Assembly: GCF_003751625.1 (NCBI RefSeq)
Contig: NZ_RJUL01000014.1
Location: 1 to 38,064 of the forward strand
Length of the DNA stretch: 38,064 nt
Direction of reading: 5' to 3'
Source: Gallaecimonas pentaromativorans
GTDB taxonomy: Bacteria; Pseudomonadota; Gammaproteobacteria; Enterobacterales; Gallaecimonadaceae
Below, in pieces: positions 10,061 through 18,898 of this stretch (position 1 is the stretch's first letter; every line of letters begins with the position of its first letter). The notes beneath the pieces were generated by a model that was given only the letters and a program-made list of their open reading frames with translations, ran no database searches and had not been told where the DNA came from. The position numbers and the translations under genes are program-made.

Positions 10061-10507
10061 TTAGTTTGGCAAATCTTCCACAGTGCAGTGCTGCTCGCCC
10101 AGTTTGTTCTCATCAAACGGCAAGGTGCATTTTAGCAAGAACGCCGTAGCTCCCTTCAGGCTGACATCCACGGTGAAAGCCAGCTTGTTATTCTCGACCT
10201 TGGCATCGTCTATTTCGACAAAACTGATGTCGTTTCGAATATCGAAACTGTTGCCGAATCGGTCCTGATAAGTGCAGAGATCCCGCTGCTCCAACACCTT
10301 ATCGCCGCGGGTCAGGCTGATCTTGGGGCAAGGATAGTAAAGCTCGGCATTGTATTGCAGGTAGTGCAGGCGGCTCTTGCCAACCTCAACATCGAAAGCG
10401 AGCTTGGGCTTAACAACCTCACTTTCTTGCGCCTGGCAGCCAAGGGCAATAAAAACGGCACTGGCCAAAAGCAGCTTGAGCCCTATGGCTCGACTAAATT
10501 GGTTCAT
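10061..10507 (-). CDS. Four-cysteine lipoprotein, paralogue of the muramidase-linked lipoprotein
   Basis: The 148-aa protein has a lipoprotein signal ending in LGC (C24), followed by QAQES. The mature part contains 'YYPCP', 'DLCTYQD', 'LLKCTLPF' and 'HCTVEDLP', giving four cysteines that could form two disulfides in the periplasm. The same pattern, including the (I/V)S..IRND-like segment and the EDLP ending, occurs in the 11706-12161 product. The two are clearly paralogues, although their sequences have diverged considerably. This copy has no adjacent muramidase; its upstream neighbour is the HEPN-motif gene, 55 bp away. It may be an orphan immunity gene. Its function was not recognised directly. 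Confidence 0.8.
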   Translation of the reverse strand: MNQFSRAIGLKLLLASAVFIALGCQAQESEVVKPKLAFDVEVGKSRLHYLQYNAELYYPCPKISLTRGDKVLEQRDLCTYQDRFGNSFDIRNDISFVEIDDAKVENNKLAFTVDVSLKGATAFLLKCTLPFDENKLGEQHCTVEDLPN

Positions 10508-10562
10508 TATTTATTCCGGCCGAGCGGACGCCTAATTCAACTTTTTTACTCAAATAAGCACG

Positions 10563-11492
10563 TTATTTCAGGCTTAATCCGTGGATCTGCCGAGTCTTCA
10601 CCTCAGAGCGAACATAAGCTGCGTCAGGCCTACCCAACAGCGCAATGACCAAACGACATATCAGCGCCTCCATCTGAAGCAGCACATAACTTGAGTATCC
10701 AGTATCGTTGTTGCCGCCATAGGTAGCAAAACCCAGCGGCTCTTCAAAAAATAGCGCCTCATGGATTGTGTCATTACGCGCAACAGATACTTCTGACCTT
10801 TGATCGACTGGCCTGGCCCAGGCAGGTACCGGGATATCAAATTGCTGACAAGTCCACTCGATCCTACTGGCATGGCTCAGCCTCTTCGTTGGTTCAAATC
10901 GCTTACTGGCCAGCTTGAAGCAAGCATCAAGCGCCATATAGAGGTAGGTAAATCTCTCGAATGATAGATGCTTAGGGTTTTGCGCTAGAAACAGACAATG
11001 GATTACACCTATCATCCGCTTGCCCTGTCGCAGATCAACCATATTATCCATCCAGTAACGCTCAGCTAGCTCGACTGCATCGCTTAGTTGGGTACCGTTG
11101 GTTAAAATGAAATCCGTCAACTTTCCCGTCTTGACGGGTGTTGCATCCAGATAACCCGCTTCAGATGTTGTTAGCCGTATCCCTTCGAAAAACCCCAGAC
11201 ACCAAACCAAAAAATCGAGATGCTGTTTATTGTCATCCGTTGTATGAGTGATGCGATGAGTAAAGGGTAACTGAAATACTCTTAAGGAATAGGGAAGTTG
11301 CGTTGTAACTCCACTGACGGTGTTGTAGCTGGCAGCAGTCGGGGCATAAAACCAATCCTTGTGCATCCATTCTGAGCAGAGTATGGACTCCACGTTACTT
11401 GAGGCGTCATCCAGCGTTTCTATTTGAACAGCATCCATTGAAATGGACTCTTTTTTTGGCCAGAAACCAAATTTTGCTGAGACCTTCGGCAT
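10563..11492 (-). CDS. HEPN-motif protein, possible RNase (ApeA-like)
   Basis: The 309-aa soluble protein has no signal peptide. Its C-terminal half is helical and contains R239-N-D-T-I-H244, an Rx4H motif with Asn after the Arg, the signature of HEPN ribonucleases. Helices on both sides ('FTYLYMALDACFKLASK' and 'YVLLQMEALICRLVIALLG') fit a HEPN bundle. The N-terminal half, about 1-150, has no motif I recognise. HEPN proteins with an extra N-terminal domain include the ApeA anti-phage family, but the resemblance is only in the motif and layout. The gene is visibly more AT-rich than its neighbours and lies between two duplicated lipoprotein/terminator units, suggesting lateral acquisition. The start at 11492 has GAGG 8 nt upstream. 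Confidence 0.6.
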   Translation of the reverse strand: MPKVSAKFGFWPKKESISMDAVQIETLDDASSNVESILCSEWMHKDWFYAPTAASYNTVSGVTTQLPYSLRVFQLPFTHRITHTTDDNKQHLDFLVWCLGFFEGIRLTTSEAGYLDATPVKTGKLTDFILTNGTQLSDAVELAERYWMDNMVDLRQGKRMIGVIHCLFLAQNPKHLSFERFTYLYMALDACFKLASKRFEPTKRLSHASRIEWTCQQFDIPVPAWARPVDQRSEVSVARNDTIHEALFFEEPLGFATYGGNNDTGYSSYVLLQMEALICRLVIALLGRPDAAYVRSEVKTRQIHGLSLK

Positions 11493-11642
11493 TCATCCAT
11501 CCTCAGTACGGCTCGGCGTTTAAAGTAAACTGATATTACTTATACAAACTCATCAGCCAAAGAAGTCAGTTGCGAGAGTAGGTACACTAAAGATATTCAA
11601 ATTATTGAGTGCATATCTCTCTCGTAAGAATCAATCGCATTC

Positions 11643-11657
11643 GGCGCGCTACGCGCC
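11643..11657. other. Short perfect hairpin in the HEPN gene upstream region
   Basis: GGCGCG/CGCGCC arms enclose a 3-nt loop in the 213-bp gap between the HEPN-motif gene and the second lipoprotein gene, 18 bp from the 29-bp repeat. Its role is unknown. It might strengthen termination or mark a recombination junction. Confidence 0.4.
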
Positions 11658-11674
11658 ATTTCCCAACAGCATTA

Positions 11675-11703
11675 AAAAAGCCCGAAGACTCGGGCTTGGG
11701 GGT
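11675..11703. repeat. 29-bp direct repeat, copy 2 (terminator of the 11706-12161 gene)
   Basis: It is identical to 9987-10015. The hairpin AAGCCCGA/TCGGGCTT is followed on the minus strand by a T-run, so it terminates the muramidase-lipoprotein operon. Confidence 0.85.
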
Positions 11704-11705
11704 TA

Positions 11706-12161
11706 TCACTTGGCCGGTGGTAAATCTTCCAGTACGCAGTTGGGTTCACTCAGGCTGTCGGCGGTGAAAGTAAGAGTGCATTTTTGCAAAAACGCATCGG
11801 CGCGGCGCAGGCTGATATCCAGGGTGTAACTCAGGGTATTGCCGTTAATGGCCGCATCGCTGATCGCGTTATAAGAGACATCGTTGCGCAGATCAAAAGG
11901 GCTGTTGTCTCGCGCCTGGTATACACACAGCTCTTTGGATACCAGGGTCTTGCCGGCTTTTTGCAGGCTGACCACCGGGCAGGGGAAATCAAACTCCGGG
12001 TCGAACTGCTGGTAGATAAAGGTGCTGTCGCCCACCTTGGCGTTCAAGGTGCTGGTGGCTTCCATGTCGTAGCCGCCTTGCTCGGCGGTATTGGCCTGGC
12101 AGCCGGCAACCAGGCTGGCACCAAAGGCAAAGGAGAAGAGCGCGCGCGAAAAGGGTAACAT
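11706..12161 (-). CDS. Four-cysteine lipoprotein, candidate immunity to the adjacent muramidase
   Basis: The 151-aa lipoprotein has the lipobox VAGC (C21) and a mature region with 'FPCP', 'ELCVYQ', 'LQKCTLTF' and 'NCVLEDLP'. Four cysteines are spaced as in its paralogue at 10061-10507. Its ATG follows the muramidase stop codon with no gap, so the two are translationally coupled. A periplasm-facing lipoprotein coupled to a peptidoglycan hydrolase is the usual layout of an interbacterial effector-immunity pair, and by that logic it would bind and inhibit the muramidase. No known immunity family was recognised from sequence, so the role is inferred from context. Confidence 0.8.
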   Translation of the reverse strand: MLPFSRALFSFAFGASLVAGCQANTAEQGGYDMEATSTLNAKVGDSTFIYQQFDPEFDFPCPVVSLQKAGKTLVSKELCVYQARDNSPFDLRNDVSYNAISDAAINGNTLSYTLDISLRRADAFLQKCTLTFTADSLSEPNCVLEDLPPAK

Positions 12162-13061
12162 TTACTTTTTTCCGTCCTTGTCTTTAATGGCGTCGGCGAA
12201 ATTGGAGCGGCGGGTAAAACGGTCTCCCGGCACCCCAGACCAATTGCTTTGGTCCTGAATAACATCCTTGAATTTCACATACTCGCCGTCCGCAACAAAC
12301 TTTTGGATAAGGCGCCGAGTGGCTGGAGTGTAATCACCCCGATAGCGTAAATCTACCAGCAGGTCGATGACCGTTTGCGGCGTTTTGTCCCAATCTACCG
12401 TACCGTAATGCTTTACCTGCGATGCCCCGGCGCTGATACGTTTCACATCGTCCAGCATAAACTGGTAGGTCTTTTTAAAGAGGGATAATTGCTGGGGCGC
12501 GGTTATCTCGAAATCCAGTAAATCATTGGAATAGACAAACTGCTCTGCCGTTTTTCCTTTTTTGGTGGCGGCCTTGCCAATCAGGTTGGCTTTTACCGTA
12601 TCAATGCCAGCCGTGGTGAGATCGCTGACGATAGTAGCCGTGGTTTTATCGCGCATATCGTAACCCCGGCCAATGGTTAACCCGGAGCTGGCCGAGGGCA
12701 CGTGAAATACCCGGCTGTGGTAGTAGCCACCTTCGTTGCCTTCAGCGTCCCAGGTCAGGGCGCCTTCGGTGGGCTTGGTGATGGCGGCCACGCTAAAGCC
12801 GGCCTTGAGGTAGGCGACCATCTGCTTGAAGGTGCCGGCATTGGCCGAGACCAAGCTGTCGGGCTTGGCCATCTTGACCACTTTGGTTTGAAAGACGGCG
12901 ATAAGGGTCAGGCAGGCATCATCAACCGTTTCATTCATTGCCAGCTCGGTTAACTTATTGCGCCGAGCGTAGGCATTGAGCAGCGATTTGATCATCAACA
13001 CGTCGAGGCCATTGTTTCTGCCCCGGGTACCCACCGAGCCTGACATAACGAGCGCGATCAT
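12162..13061 (-). CDS. Peptidoglycan-binding + T4-lysozyme/pesticin-like muramidase, candidate secreted effector
   Basis: From the ATG at 13061 (AGGGAGG about 7 nt upstream) the protein is 299 aa without a signal peptide. Residues 7-82 resemble a peptidoglycan-binding module: 'SVGTRGRNNGLDVLMIKSLLN', then 'LIAVFQTKVVKMAKPDS'. From about 100 onward a lysozyme-like domain begins 'TWDAEGNEGGYYHSR'. E107 or E110 is the candidate acid, and 'SSGLTIGRGYDM' (125-136) matches the TIGxGxx loop of T4 lysozyme and pesticin, with T129. The residue at the position of T4 lysozyme D20 appears to be Ser, so the mechanism may differ. Lack of a signal plus a coupled lipoprotein fits type VI delivery into a rival's periplasm. 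An upstream extension to 13130 has no ribosome-binding site and looks non-coding. Confidence 0.72.
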   Translation of the reverse strand: MIALVMSGSVGTRGRNNGLDVLMIKSLLNAYARRNKLTELAMNETVDDACLTLIAVFQTKVVKMAKPDSLVSANAGTFKQMVAYLKAGFSVAAITKPTEGALTWDAEGNEGGYYHSRVFHVPSASSGLTIGRGYDMRDKTTATIVSDLTTAGIDTVKANLIGKAATKKGKTAEQFVYSNDLLDFEITAPQQLSLFKKTYQFMLDDVKRISAGASQVKHYGTVDWDKTPQTVIDLLVDLRYRGDYTPATRRLIQKFVADGEYVKFKDVIQDQSNWSGVPGDRFTRRSNFADAIKDKDGKK

Positions 13062-13194
13062 GGTTTTCCTCCCTGAAAACATATTGGCATGAACAGCCAT
13101 AGTGCCAGCTTCGCGCCAAGATGAACGCAACAGCGGCCCTGCTTAAAAAACATACTTTGCCTATCGCTAATCCCCTGCCGGCCGCGGGGCACAA

Positions 13195-13220
13195 AAAAGC
13201 CCGGCCTAAGCCGGGCTTTT
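13195..13220 (-). terminator. Terminator of the M61 peptidase gene
   Basis: AAAAGCCCGGC (13195-13205) pairs with GCCGGGCTTTT (13210-13220) around a CTAA loop. T-runs on the minus strand end the leftward peptidase transcript. Confidence 0.9.
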
Positions 13221-13235
13221 ACATAAGGCGAGGCC

Positions 13236-15128
13236 TTACAGGGGCTTGAGGATCTGGCTCAGGTAATCCTTGGTGCCCTTGATGCGCTCAAGGTGCGGGT
13301 ACTTGAGGCCACCGTGGTAATCAATCTTGATGGTCTGGTACTTGTCGAAGTCTTTGACCAGCAGCTCGATGGGGGCCTTGTCCTTGGTGGCGGCGGTTAC
13401 CGCGTCTTTAAGGACATCGCCACTGAACTGGGTGCCGTTTACCGCCACGATAGTCATGCTCGGCGCCAGGCCGGCATTAAAGGCCGGGCTGTCCCACAGC
13501 ACGTCGCGCATGGTGCCTTCCTTGCTGACCATAAAGCCCAGGGAGTAGGTAAAGTCGGTAGCCTTGTAGCGGCCTTCGATACCTTTGACGGCGTCTGACG
13601 GCTTGTCGTTGTACACCAGCTGCCAGCCTTGGTCGTTCAGGGACTTGGACAGGTTCACGTGGCCTTTGAGGCGGTCGTTGAGGAAGCTGGTCCAGTCAAA
13701 CTTCTCGATACCGTTCAAGGTATTAACCACGTCTTCGAAGCTGTAGGTGTTGATGTCCCAGGCGCCGGGGTGCACGCCGAAGAAGGCCTTGGCGAAGTCG
13801 TTCAGGGATTTCTTGTTGCCGCTCAGGTTACGCAGTTTGGCGTCTACCGCGTACCAAATCAGCTGGCCACCTTGGTAGTAGTCTTCGCTCATCTGGTAGT
13901 TGCGATAGGCCAGAGGCGCGCGCTGGGCGATGGTGGGATCGTTGGTGGTATCCCAGATATTGCGCCACTGCATGCCGGGGCGGCCTTTGTCGTAGGTGGC
14001 GCCCAGCAGGGCCAGCATGTCCATGGCGTTGTCGTGGCTCCAAAGGCCGGAGCGCTCGGCCACGATATAGCCCCAGAACTGGGTCTGGCCTTCGTATACC
14101 CACAGGCCATGGTCACGTTTCACCTGGTTGTAGGTAGGGGTCCACAGCTTTTCGGGGCGGCGATATTTACCGTCCCAGGAGTGGTTGAATTCGTGGGCCA
14201 AGAGGTCGCGGCCCAGCCAGGATTTGTCCCACTCGGTGAAGTAGTTTTCCTTGGCGCTGTTTTCGCTGGAGCGGTGGTGCTCCAGGCCGATGCCGCCAAG
14301 CTTGTCGGTCAGGGCCAGCAGGAAGTCATAGTGGTTGTAGTGGTGGGCGCCGTACAGCTTGTACATCTGTTGTACCAGCTCACGGTGGGCCTTGAGGGCT
14401 TCGGGGCTCACTTCCAAGTCTTTGGCGTTGTCGGCAAAGACGTTCAGGTGTACCGGAGTCTTGGCACCGGGGTTCAGATCGATGCGCTTATAGTGCTCAC
14501 CGGCGAACATCGGCGAGTCCACCAGGTTTTCAAAGTCGATGGCTTTAAAGGCGTAGCTGTCGCCCTTGTGGCTCTCGTTCTCAAGGGCGGTGGCGTAATG
14601 CCAGCCCTTGGGCAGGGTGACCGACGGCTCAACCTGGATCTGACGGGTGTAATGGCCAGCCGGGTAAAGCGCCATGGCGTTCCATTGCAGGTTCAGCATT
14701 TCCGGGGTCATCACCACCCGGCCCTGATCGGGGTTCTGGGGGGAGAGGAACTTGAAGCTGGCTTTGACTTCGGTCACGCCCTGGGGCACCGCCACATGGA
14801 AGGCATACACGTTACCGGCGTCGCGCTCCCAGGTCAGGGTTTTGCCGTTGGCGCTGAATTCGATACCCGCCACCTTGTCGATGGGGCCGGTAGGAGAGTG
14901 GTTGCCGGGGATCCAGGCCGGGTACAGCAGGGTCAAATCGCCACTGGCGCTGACCGGGATGGTTTCGTTGATTTGGAAAATACGGTGGCCGATATCGGTG
15001 GCATCAACGTGGAGTTTCAGGGTGCCGGGGTAGGCTTTATCAACAGGGGCAGGTACATCGGCGTGGGCCGGCAGCGCCAAGCCCATCAGGGCGCTGATCA
15101 CAGCAGCCGCTACAGCAGTGTTTTTCAA
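13236..15128 (-). CDS. Secreted M61 family metallopeptidase with PDZ domain (glycyl aminopeptidase-like)
   Basis: The 630-aa protein carries a cleavable signal peptide ending near 'LPAHA|D' (residues 20-24). It has an N-terminal beta domain and a thermolysin-like zinc site HEFNH (H312, E313, H316), with 'GLWVYEGQTQFWGY' likely giving the third ligand. A PDZ-like domain lies at about 530-610. M61 enzymes release N-terminal Gly or Ala from peptides. It is probably periplasmic or exported and would serve nutrient peptide use. The start codon is TTG at 15128, with GGGAG about 7 nt upstream and a signal peptide starting right there. It is monocistronic, with its own terminator. The substrate is not visible from sequence. 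Confidence 0.92.
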   Translation of the reverse strand: MKNTAVAAAVISALMGLALPAHADVPAPVDKAYPGTLKLHVDATDIGHRIFQINETIPVSASGDLTLLYPAWIPGNHSPTGPIDKVAGIEFSANGKTLTWERDAGNVYAFHVAVPQGVTEVKASFKFLSPQNPDQGRVVMTPEMLNLQWNAMALYPAGHYTRQIQVEPSVTLPKGWHYATALENESHKGDSYAFKAIDFENLVDSPMFAGEHYKRIDLNPGAKTPVHLNVFADNAKDLEVSPEALKAHRELVQQMYKLYGAHHYNHYDFLLALTDKLGGIGLEHHRSSENSAKENYFTEWDKSWLGRDLLAHEFNHSWDGKYRRPEKLWTPTYNQVKRDHGLWVYEGQTQFWGYIVAERSGLWSHDNAMDMLALLGATYDKGRPGMQWRNIWDTTNDPTIAQRAPLAYRNYQMSEDYYQGGQLIWYAVDAKLRNLSGNKKSLNDFAKAFFGVHPGAWDINTYSFEDVVNTLNGIEKFDWTSFLNDRLKGHVNLSKSLNDQGWQLVYNDKPSDAVKGIEGRYKATDFTYSLGFMVSKEGTMRDVLWDSPAFNAGLAPSMTIVAVNGTQFSGDVLKDAVTAATKDKAPIELLVKDFDKYQTIKIDYHGGLKYPHLERIKGTKDYLSQILKPL

Positions 15129-15363
15129 AGGATACTCCCATCTTTATGTTTTCGGGCGTGACAACGCCACTTTGATTAGGCCGCATCTGCCCTTAAGAGA
15201 AGGCGCCAGGCGCTGGGCAAAAACCACATCAGATACGGCTAATGCGACCATACACGTTCAGACCACGGGGCGCTTTAACACTTTTTCCGTTTATCTCGCC
15301 AAATAAACGTTTTACCGCGATACCTGAAGGTCTGTTCGGCAAGAGCTGATCACAGTCACAAAA

Positions 15364-15383
15364 AAGCCGGCGGGCGCCGGCTT
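15364..15383 (-). terminator. Terminator of metF
   Basis: AAGCCGGC/GCCGGCTT (15364-15371 with 15376-15383) is followed on the minus strand by a run of T residues. It lies just 3' of the metF stop. The 15129-15363 stretch between it and the M61 gene holds no recognisable gene. Confidence 0.85.
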
Positions 15384-15388
15384 GTGGT

Positions 15389-16330
<942 letters not shown>

Positions 16331-16332
16331 TT

Positions 16333-16376
16333 AGACGTCTAAATGGCCATGTTAGACGTTTAGATGGCTAAAGCAA
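16333..16376 (-). promoter_or_regulatory. metF promoter with MetJ operators (MET boxes)
   Basis: MET boxes resemble AGACGTCT: a perfect one at 16333-16340, AGACGTTT at 16354-16361 and AGATGGCT at 16362-16369. The leftward promoter is TTGCTT (-35, 16371-16376), a 16-bp spacer and TAACAT (-10, 16349-16354). The boxes overlap the spacer and the start region, so MetJ with S-adenosylmethionine should block RNA polymerase. Confidence 0.85.
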
Positions 16377-16432
16377 GCGCAAATTACAAAAAGCGCTAAA
16401 AAAGTCGCCAATCACCACTGCCACGTCACGAA

Positions 16433-16456
16433 AAAGCCCGCCAAAAAGCGGGCTTT
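16433..16456 (-). terminator. Terminator of metE
   Basis: AAAGCCCGC (16433-16441) pairs with GCGGGCTTT (16448-16456) around a 6-nt loop, with flanking A/T runs. It separates metE from metF transcription. Confidence 0.88.
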
Positions 16457-16474
16457 ACCAAGGGAGCGCTCACC

Positions 16475-18745
16475 TCAGGCGGCTTGCTCGCGCAGCTGCT
16501 TGGCGGCGTCCACCATGTTTTTAAGGGCCGGGCGCACCTCTTCCCAGCGGCGGGTCTTGAGGCCGCAATCGGGGTTCACCCAGATCCGCTCGGCCGGAAT
16601 ATAGGCCTCGGCGCGCTGGATAAGCTTGGCCATCTCGTCCACCGACGGAATGCGGGGGCTGTGGATGTCATACACGCCAGGGCCAATCTCGTTGGGGTAG
16701 GCGTATTCGCGGAACACATCCAGCAGTTCGTTGGCACTGCGGGAAGTCTCGATGGTGATCACGTCTGCATCCAGGGCGGCAATGGCATCGATGATGGCGT
16801 TGAACTCCGAATAGCACATGTGGGTGTGGATTTGGGTGTCGTCCGCCACCCCAGCCGCCGACAGGCGAAACGCCTCGACGGCCCAGTCAAAATAGGCGCT
16901 TTGCTCGGCCAATTTCAGCGGCAGCAGCTCGCGAAAGGCCGGCTCGTCGATTTGGATAACCTTGATACCCGCTTGCTCCAAGTCCACCACTTCGTCGCGC
17001 AGGGCCAGGGCAATTTGCTGGGCGATGGTTTTGAGCTCGATATCGTCGCGGGGGAAGGACCAACCAAGGATGGTCACCGGGCCGGTGAGCATGCCTTTGA
17101 CCGGCTTGTGGGTCAGGGTCTGGGCAAAGGCGGCCCACTCTACCGTCATGGCTTGGGCGCGGCTGACATCCCCAAAGATGATGGGCGGCTTGACGCAGCG
17201 GGAGCCATAGCTTTGCACCCAGCCAAAGCGGGTGAAGGCAAAGCCGTCGAGCAGCTCACCGAAGTACTCCACCATGTCGTTACGCTCGGCTTCACCGTGC
17301 ACCAGCACGTCCAAGCCCAGGGCTTCTTGCTCGCGAATAACCGCTTCAATCTCCTTGGAGATGGCCTCGCGGTATTGCGGCTCACTCAGGCGCCCGGCCC
17401 GCCAGTCGCGGCGCAGGCCACGGATGGTGGGGGTCTGCGGGAAAGAACCGATGGTGGTGGTGGGGTAGGCAGGCAATTTGAGGTATTCGCGCTGCTTGGC
17501 GATACGGTCACTAAAGGCGCTGTGGCGCTGGCTGTCATTACCGGTAATGGCGGCAACCCGCTTGGCCACGGTGTCGCTGTGGATGCGCTTGGAAGACTTA
17601 CGGGCGGCAGCGGCGGCGTCGGAAGCGGCCAGGGCTTCGCCGATGGCGCCCTCCCCTTCGTTAAGGGCCTTGGCAATGAGCTGCACTTCTTCGACTTTTT
17701 GCACCCCGAAGGCCAGCCAGGATTTGAGTTCGTCATCCAACTGGTCTTCCTGAGCAAGATCAACGGGGCAGTGCAGCAAGGAACAGCTTGGCGCCACCCA
17801 CAGCTGGTTGCCACGGCGCTCGCCAATGGCCTTGAGGCTGCCAATGGCGGCGCGAAGGTCGGTGCGCCAGACGTTACGGCCATTGACTATCCCCACCGAC
17901 AGCACTTTGTCCGCCGGCCAGGCATTGTCCACCACCGCCAGTTGGGCACGGCCGGCCACGGCGTCGATATGCAGGCCCGCCACCGGCAGGCTGGTGGCCA
18001 GGGCCAGGTTATTGCCAAGGGTGCCAAAGTAGGTAGCCAGCAGGATTTTCACCGGCGCTTCGCTCAGGGCCTGGTAGGCGGTTTGCAGCGCTTGTTGCCA
18101 GTCGTTTGAGATGTCGGTGACCAGCAGCGGCTCGTCAATCTGTACCCACTCGATACCTTCGCCAGCCAGTTTATCCAGCCACTGGCTGTAGGCGCTGATG
18201 AGCTTGGGCAGGTGGCTAAGGCGCTGGTCAGCCCCTTCGCGCTGCTTGGACAGGTACAGGAAAGTCACAGGCCCCACCAGCACCGGCTTGACCTTGTGGC
18301 CAGCAGCGCGGGCTTCGCGGATTTGCGCCAACTGCTCGTCGACATTGAGGCTGAATTGCTGGTCGTCGGCCAGCTCCGGCACCAGGTAGTGGTAGTTGGT
18401 GTTGAACCACTTGGTCATTTCCAGGGCCGGTACGTCCTGGCCACCGGGCGCGCGGCCACGGGCCTGGCGAAAATAGGTGGTGATGGCTGGCTCGTCGGCC
18501 TTGAAACGCTCGGGCACGGCGCCCAGGCGCACCGCGGTGTCCAGCACATGGTCATAGAGGGTGAAGTCGCCGGCCGGGACAAAGTCCAGGCCTTGCTGCA
18601 CACCCCAGTTGTAGTGGCGTACCTGGGCGGCGAGATCGCGCAGCTCGCCTTCGCTGCTGTCACCGGCCCAGTAGGCTTCGAGGGCAAACTTGAGTTCGCG
18701 GCGGCGGCCGACGCGGGGAAAACCGAGAGAGTGGGTAAGAGCCAT
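16475..18745 (-). CDS. metE: Cobalamin-independent methionine synthase MetE
   Basis: MetE transfers the methyl group of 5-methyltetrahydropteroyl-triglutamate to homocysteine, giving methionine without vitamin B12. The 756-aa protein spans two TIM barrels, the standard length. C-terminal zinc ligands are intact: H642 and C644 ('HTHMCYSEF'), E666 ('TIETSRS') and C727 ('NPDCGLKTR'). The N-terminus '[21 protein letters not shown]' matches the family. AAGGAAG precedes the ATG. Its promoter carries four contiguous MET boxes. No metR regulator gene lies next to it, in contrast to the enteric metE-metR arrangement. Confidence 0.97.
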   Translation of the reverse strand: MALTHSLGFPRVGRRRELKFALEAYWAGDSSEGELRDLAAQVRHYNWGVQQGLDFVPAGDFTLYDHVLDTAVRLGAVPERFKADEPAITTYFRQARGRAPGGQDVPALEMTKWFNTNYHYLVPELADDQQFSLNVDEQLAQIREARAAGHKVKPVLVGPVTFLYLSKQREGADQRLSHLPKLISAYSQWLDKLAGEGIEWVQIDEPLLVTDISNDWQQALQTAYQALSEAPVKILLATYFGTLGNNLALATSLPVAGLHIDAVAGRAQLAVVDNAWPADKVLSVGIVNGRNVWRTDLRAAIGSLKAIGERRGNQLWVAPSCSLLHCPVDLAQEDQLDDELKSWLAFGVQKVEEVQLIAKALNEGEGAIGEALAASDAAAAARKSSKRIHSDTVAKRVAAITGNDSQRHSAFSDRIAKQREYLKLPAYPTTTIGSFPQTPTIRGLRRDWRAGRLSEPQYREAISKEIEAVIREQEALGLDVLVHGEAERNDMVEYFGELLDGFAFTRFGWVQSYGSRCVKPPIIFGDVSRAQAMTVEWAAFAQTLTHKPVKGMLTGPVTILGWSFPRDDIELKTIAQQIALALRDEVVDLEQAGIKVIQIDEPAFRELLPLKLAEQSAYFDWAVEAFRLSAAGVADDTQIHTHMCYSEFNAIIDAIAALDADVITIETSRSANELLDVFREYAYPNEIGPGVYDIHSPRIPSVDEMAKLIQRAEAYIPAERIWVNPDCGLKTRRWEEVRPALKNMVDAAKQLREQAA

Positions 18746-18774
18746 GATTGTCTTCCTTGGATTTTTGGATGTTT

Positions 18775-18834
18775 AGATCTATAGATGTTTAGCCGTCTAA
18801 ATGGCCATAATAGAGATCTTTTTCTGAAGATCAA
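18775..18834 (-). promoter_or_regulatory. metE promoter with four tandem MET boxes
   Basis: The leftward promoter is TTGATC (18829-18834), 16 bp, then TATTAT (18807-18812). Four contiguous 8-bp MET boxes follow over 18775-18806, written on the plus strand as AGATCTAT, AGATGTTT, AGCCGTCT and AAATGGCC. MetJ binds arrays of such boxes cooperatively, so metE should be tightly repressed when S-adenosylmethionine is plentiful. Confidence 0.85.
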
Positions 18835-18859
18835 GGCGATCGCTGAAAAAGCCCATAAA

Positions 18860-18883
18860 AAAACCCGCCAAAAGGCGGGTTTT
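18860..18883 (-). terminator. Terminator of the metB-metL operon
   Basis: AAAACCCGCC/GGCGGGTTTT (18860-18869 with 18874-18883) has an AAAA loop and a T-rich tail on the minus strand. It sits just before the metE promoter. Confidence 0.9.
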
Positions 18884-18898
18884 ATCAATCACTTATAT

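Noticed and set aside
11643-11657. Hairpin considered as an integron attC or phage att site
   Set aside because: No attC core sequences, no integrase and no tRNA end nearby.
13062-13130. 23-residue N-terminal extension of the muramidase
   Set aside because: No ribosome-binding site, unconserved, while AGGGAGG precedes the ATG at 13061.
13629-15161. 510-aa open frame antisense to the M61 peptidase
   Set aside because: Low-complexity Val/Gly/His-rich shadow of a well-identified peptidase.
16484-18109. 541-aa open frame antisense to metE
   Set aside because: Shadow frame; metE is unmistakable on the other strand.
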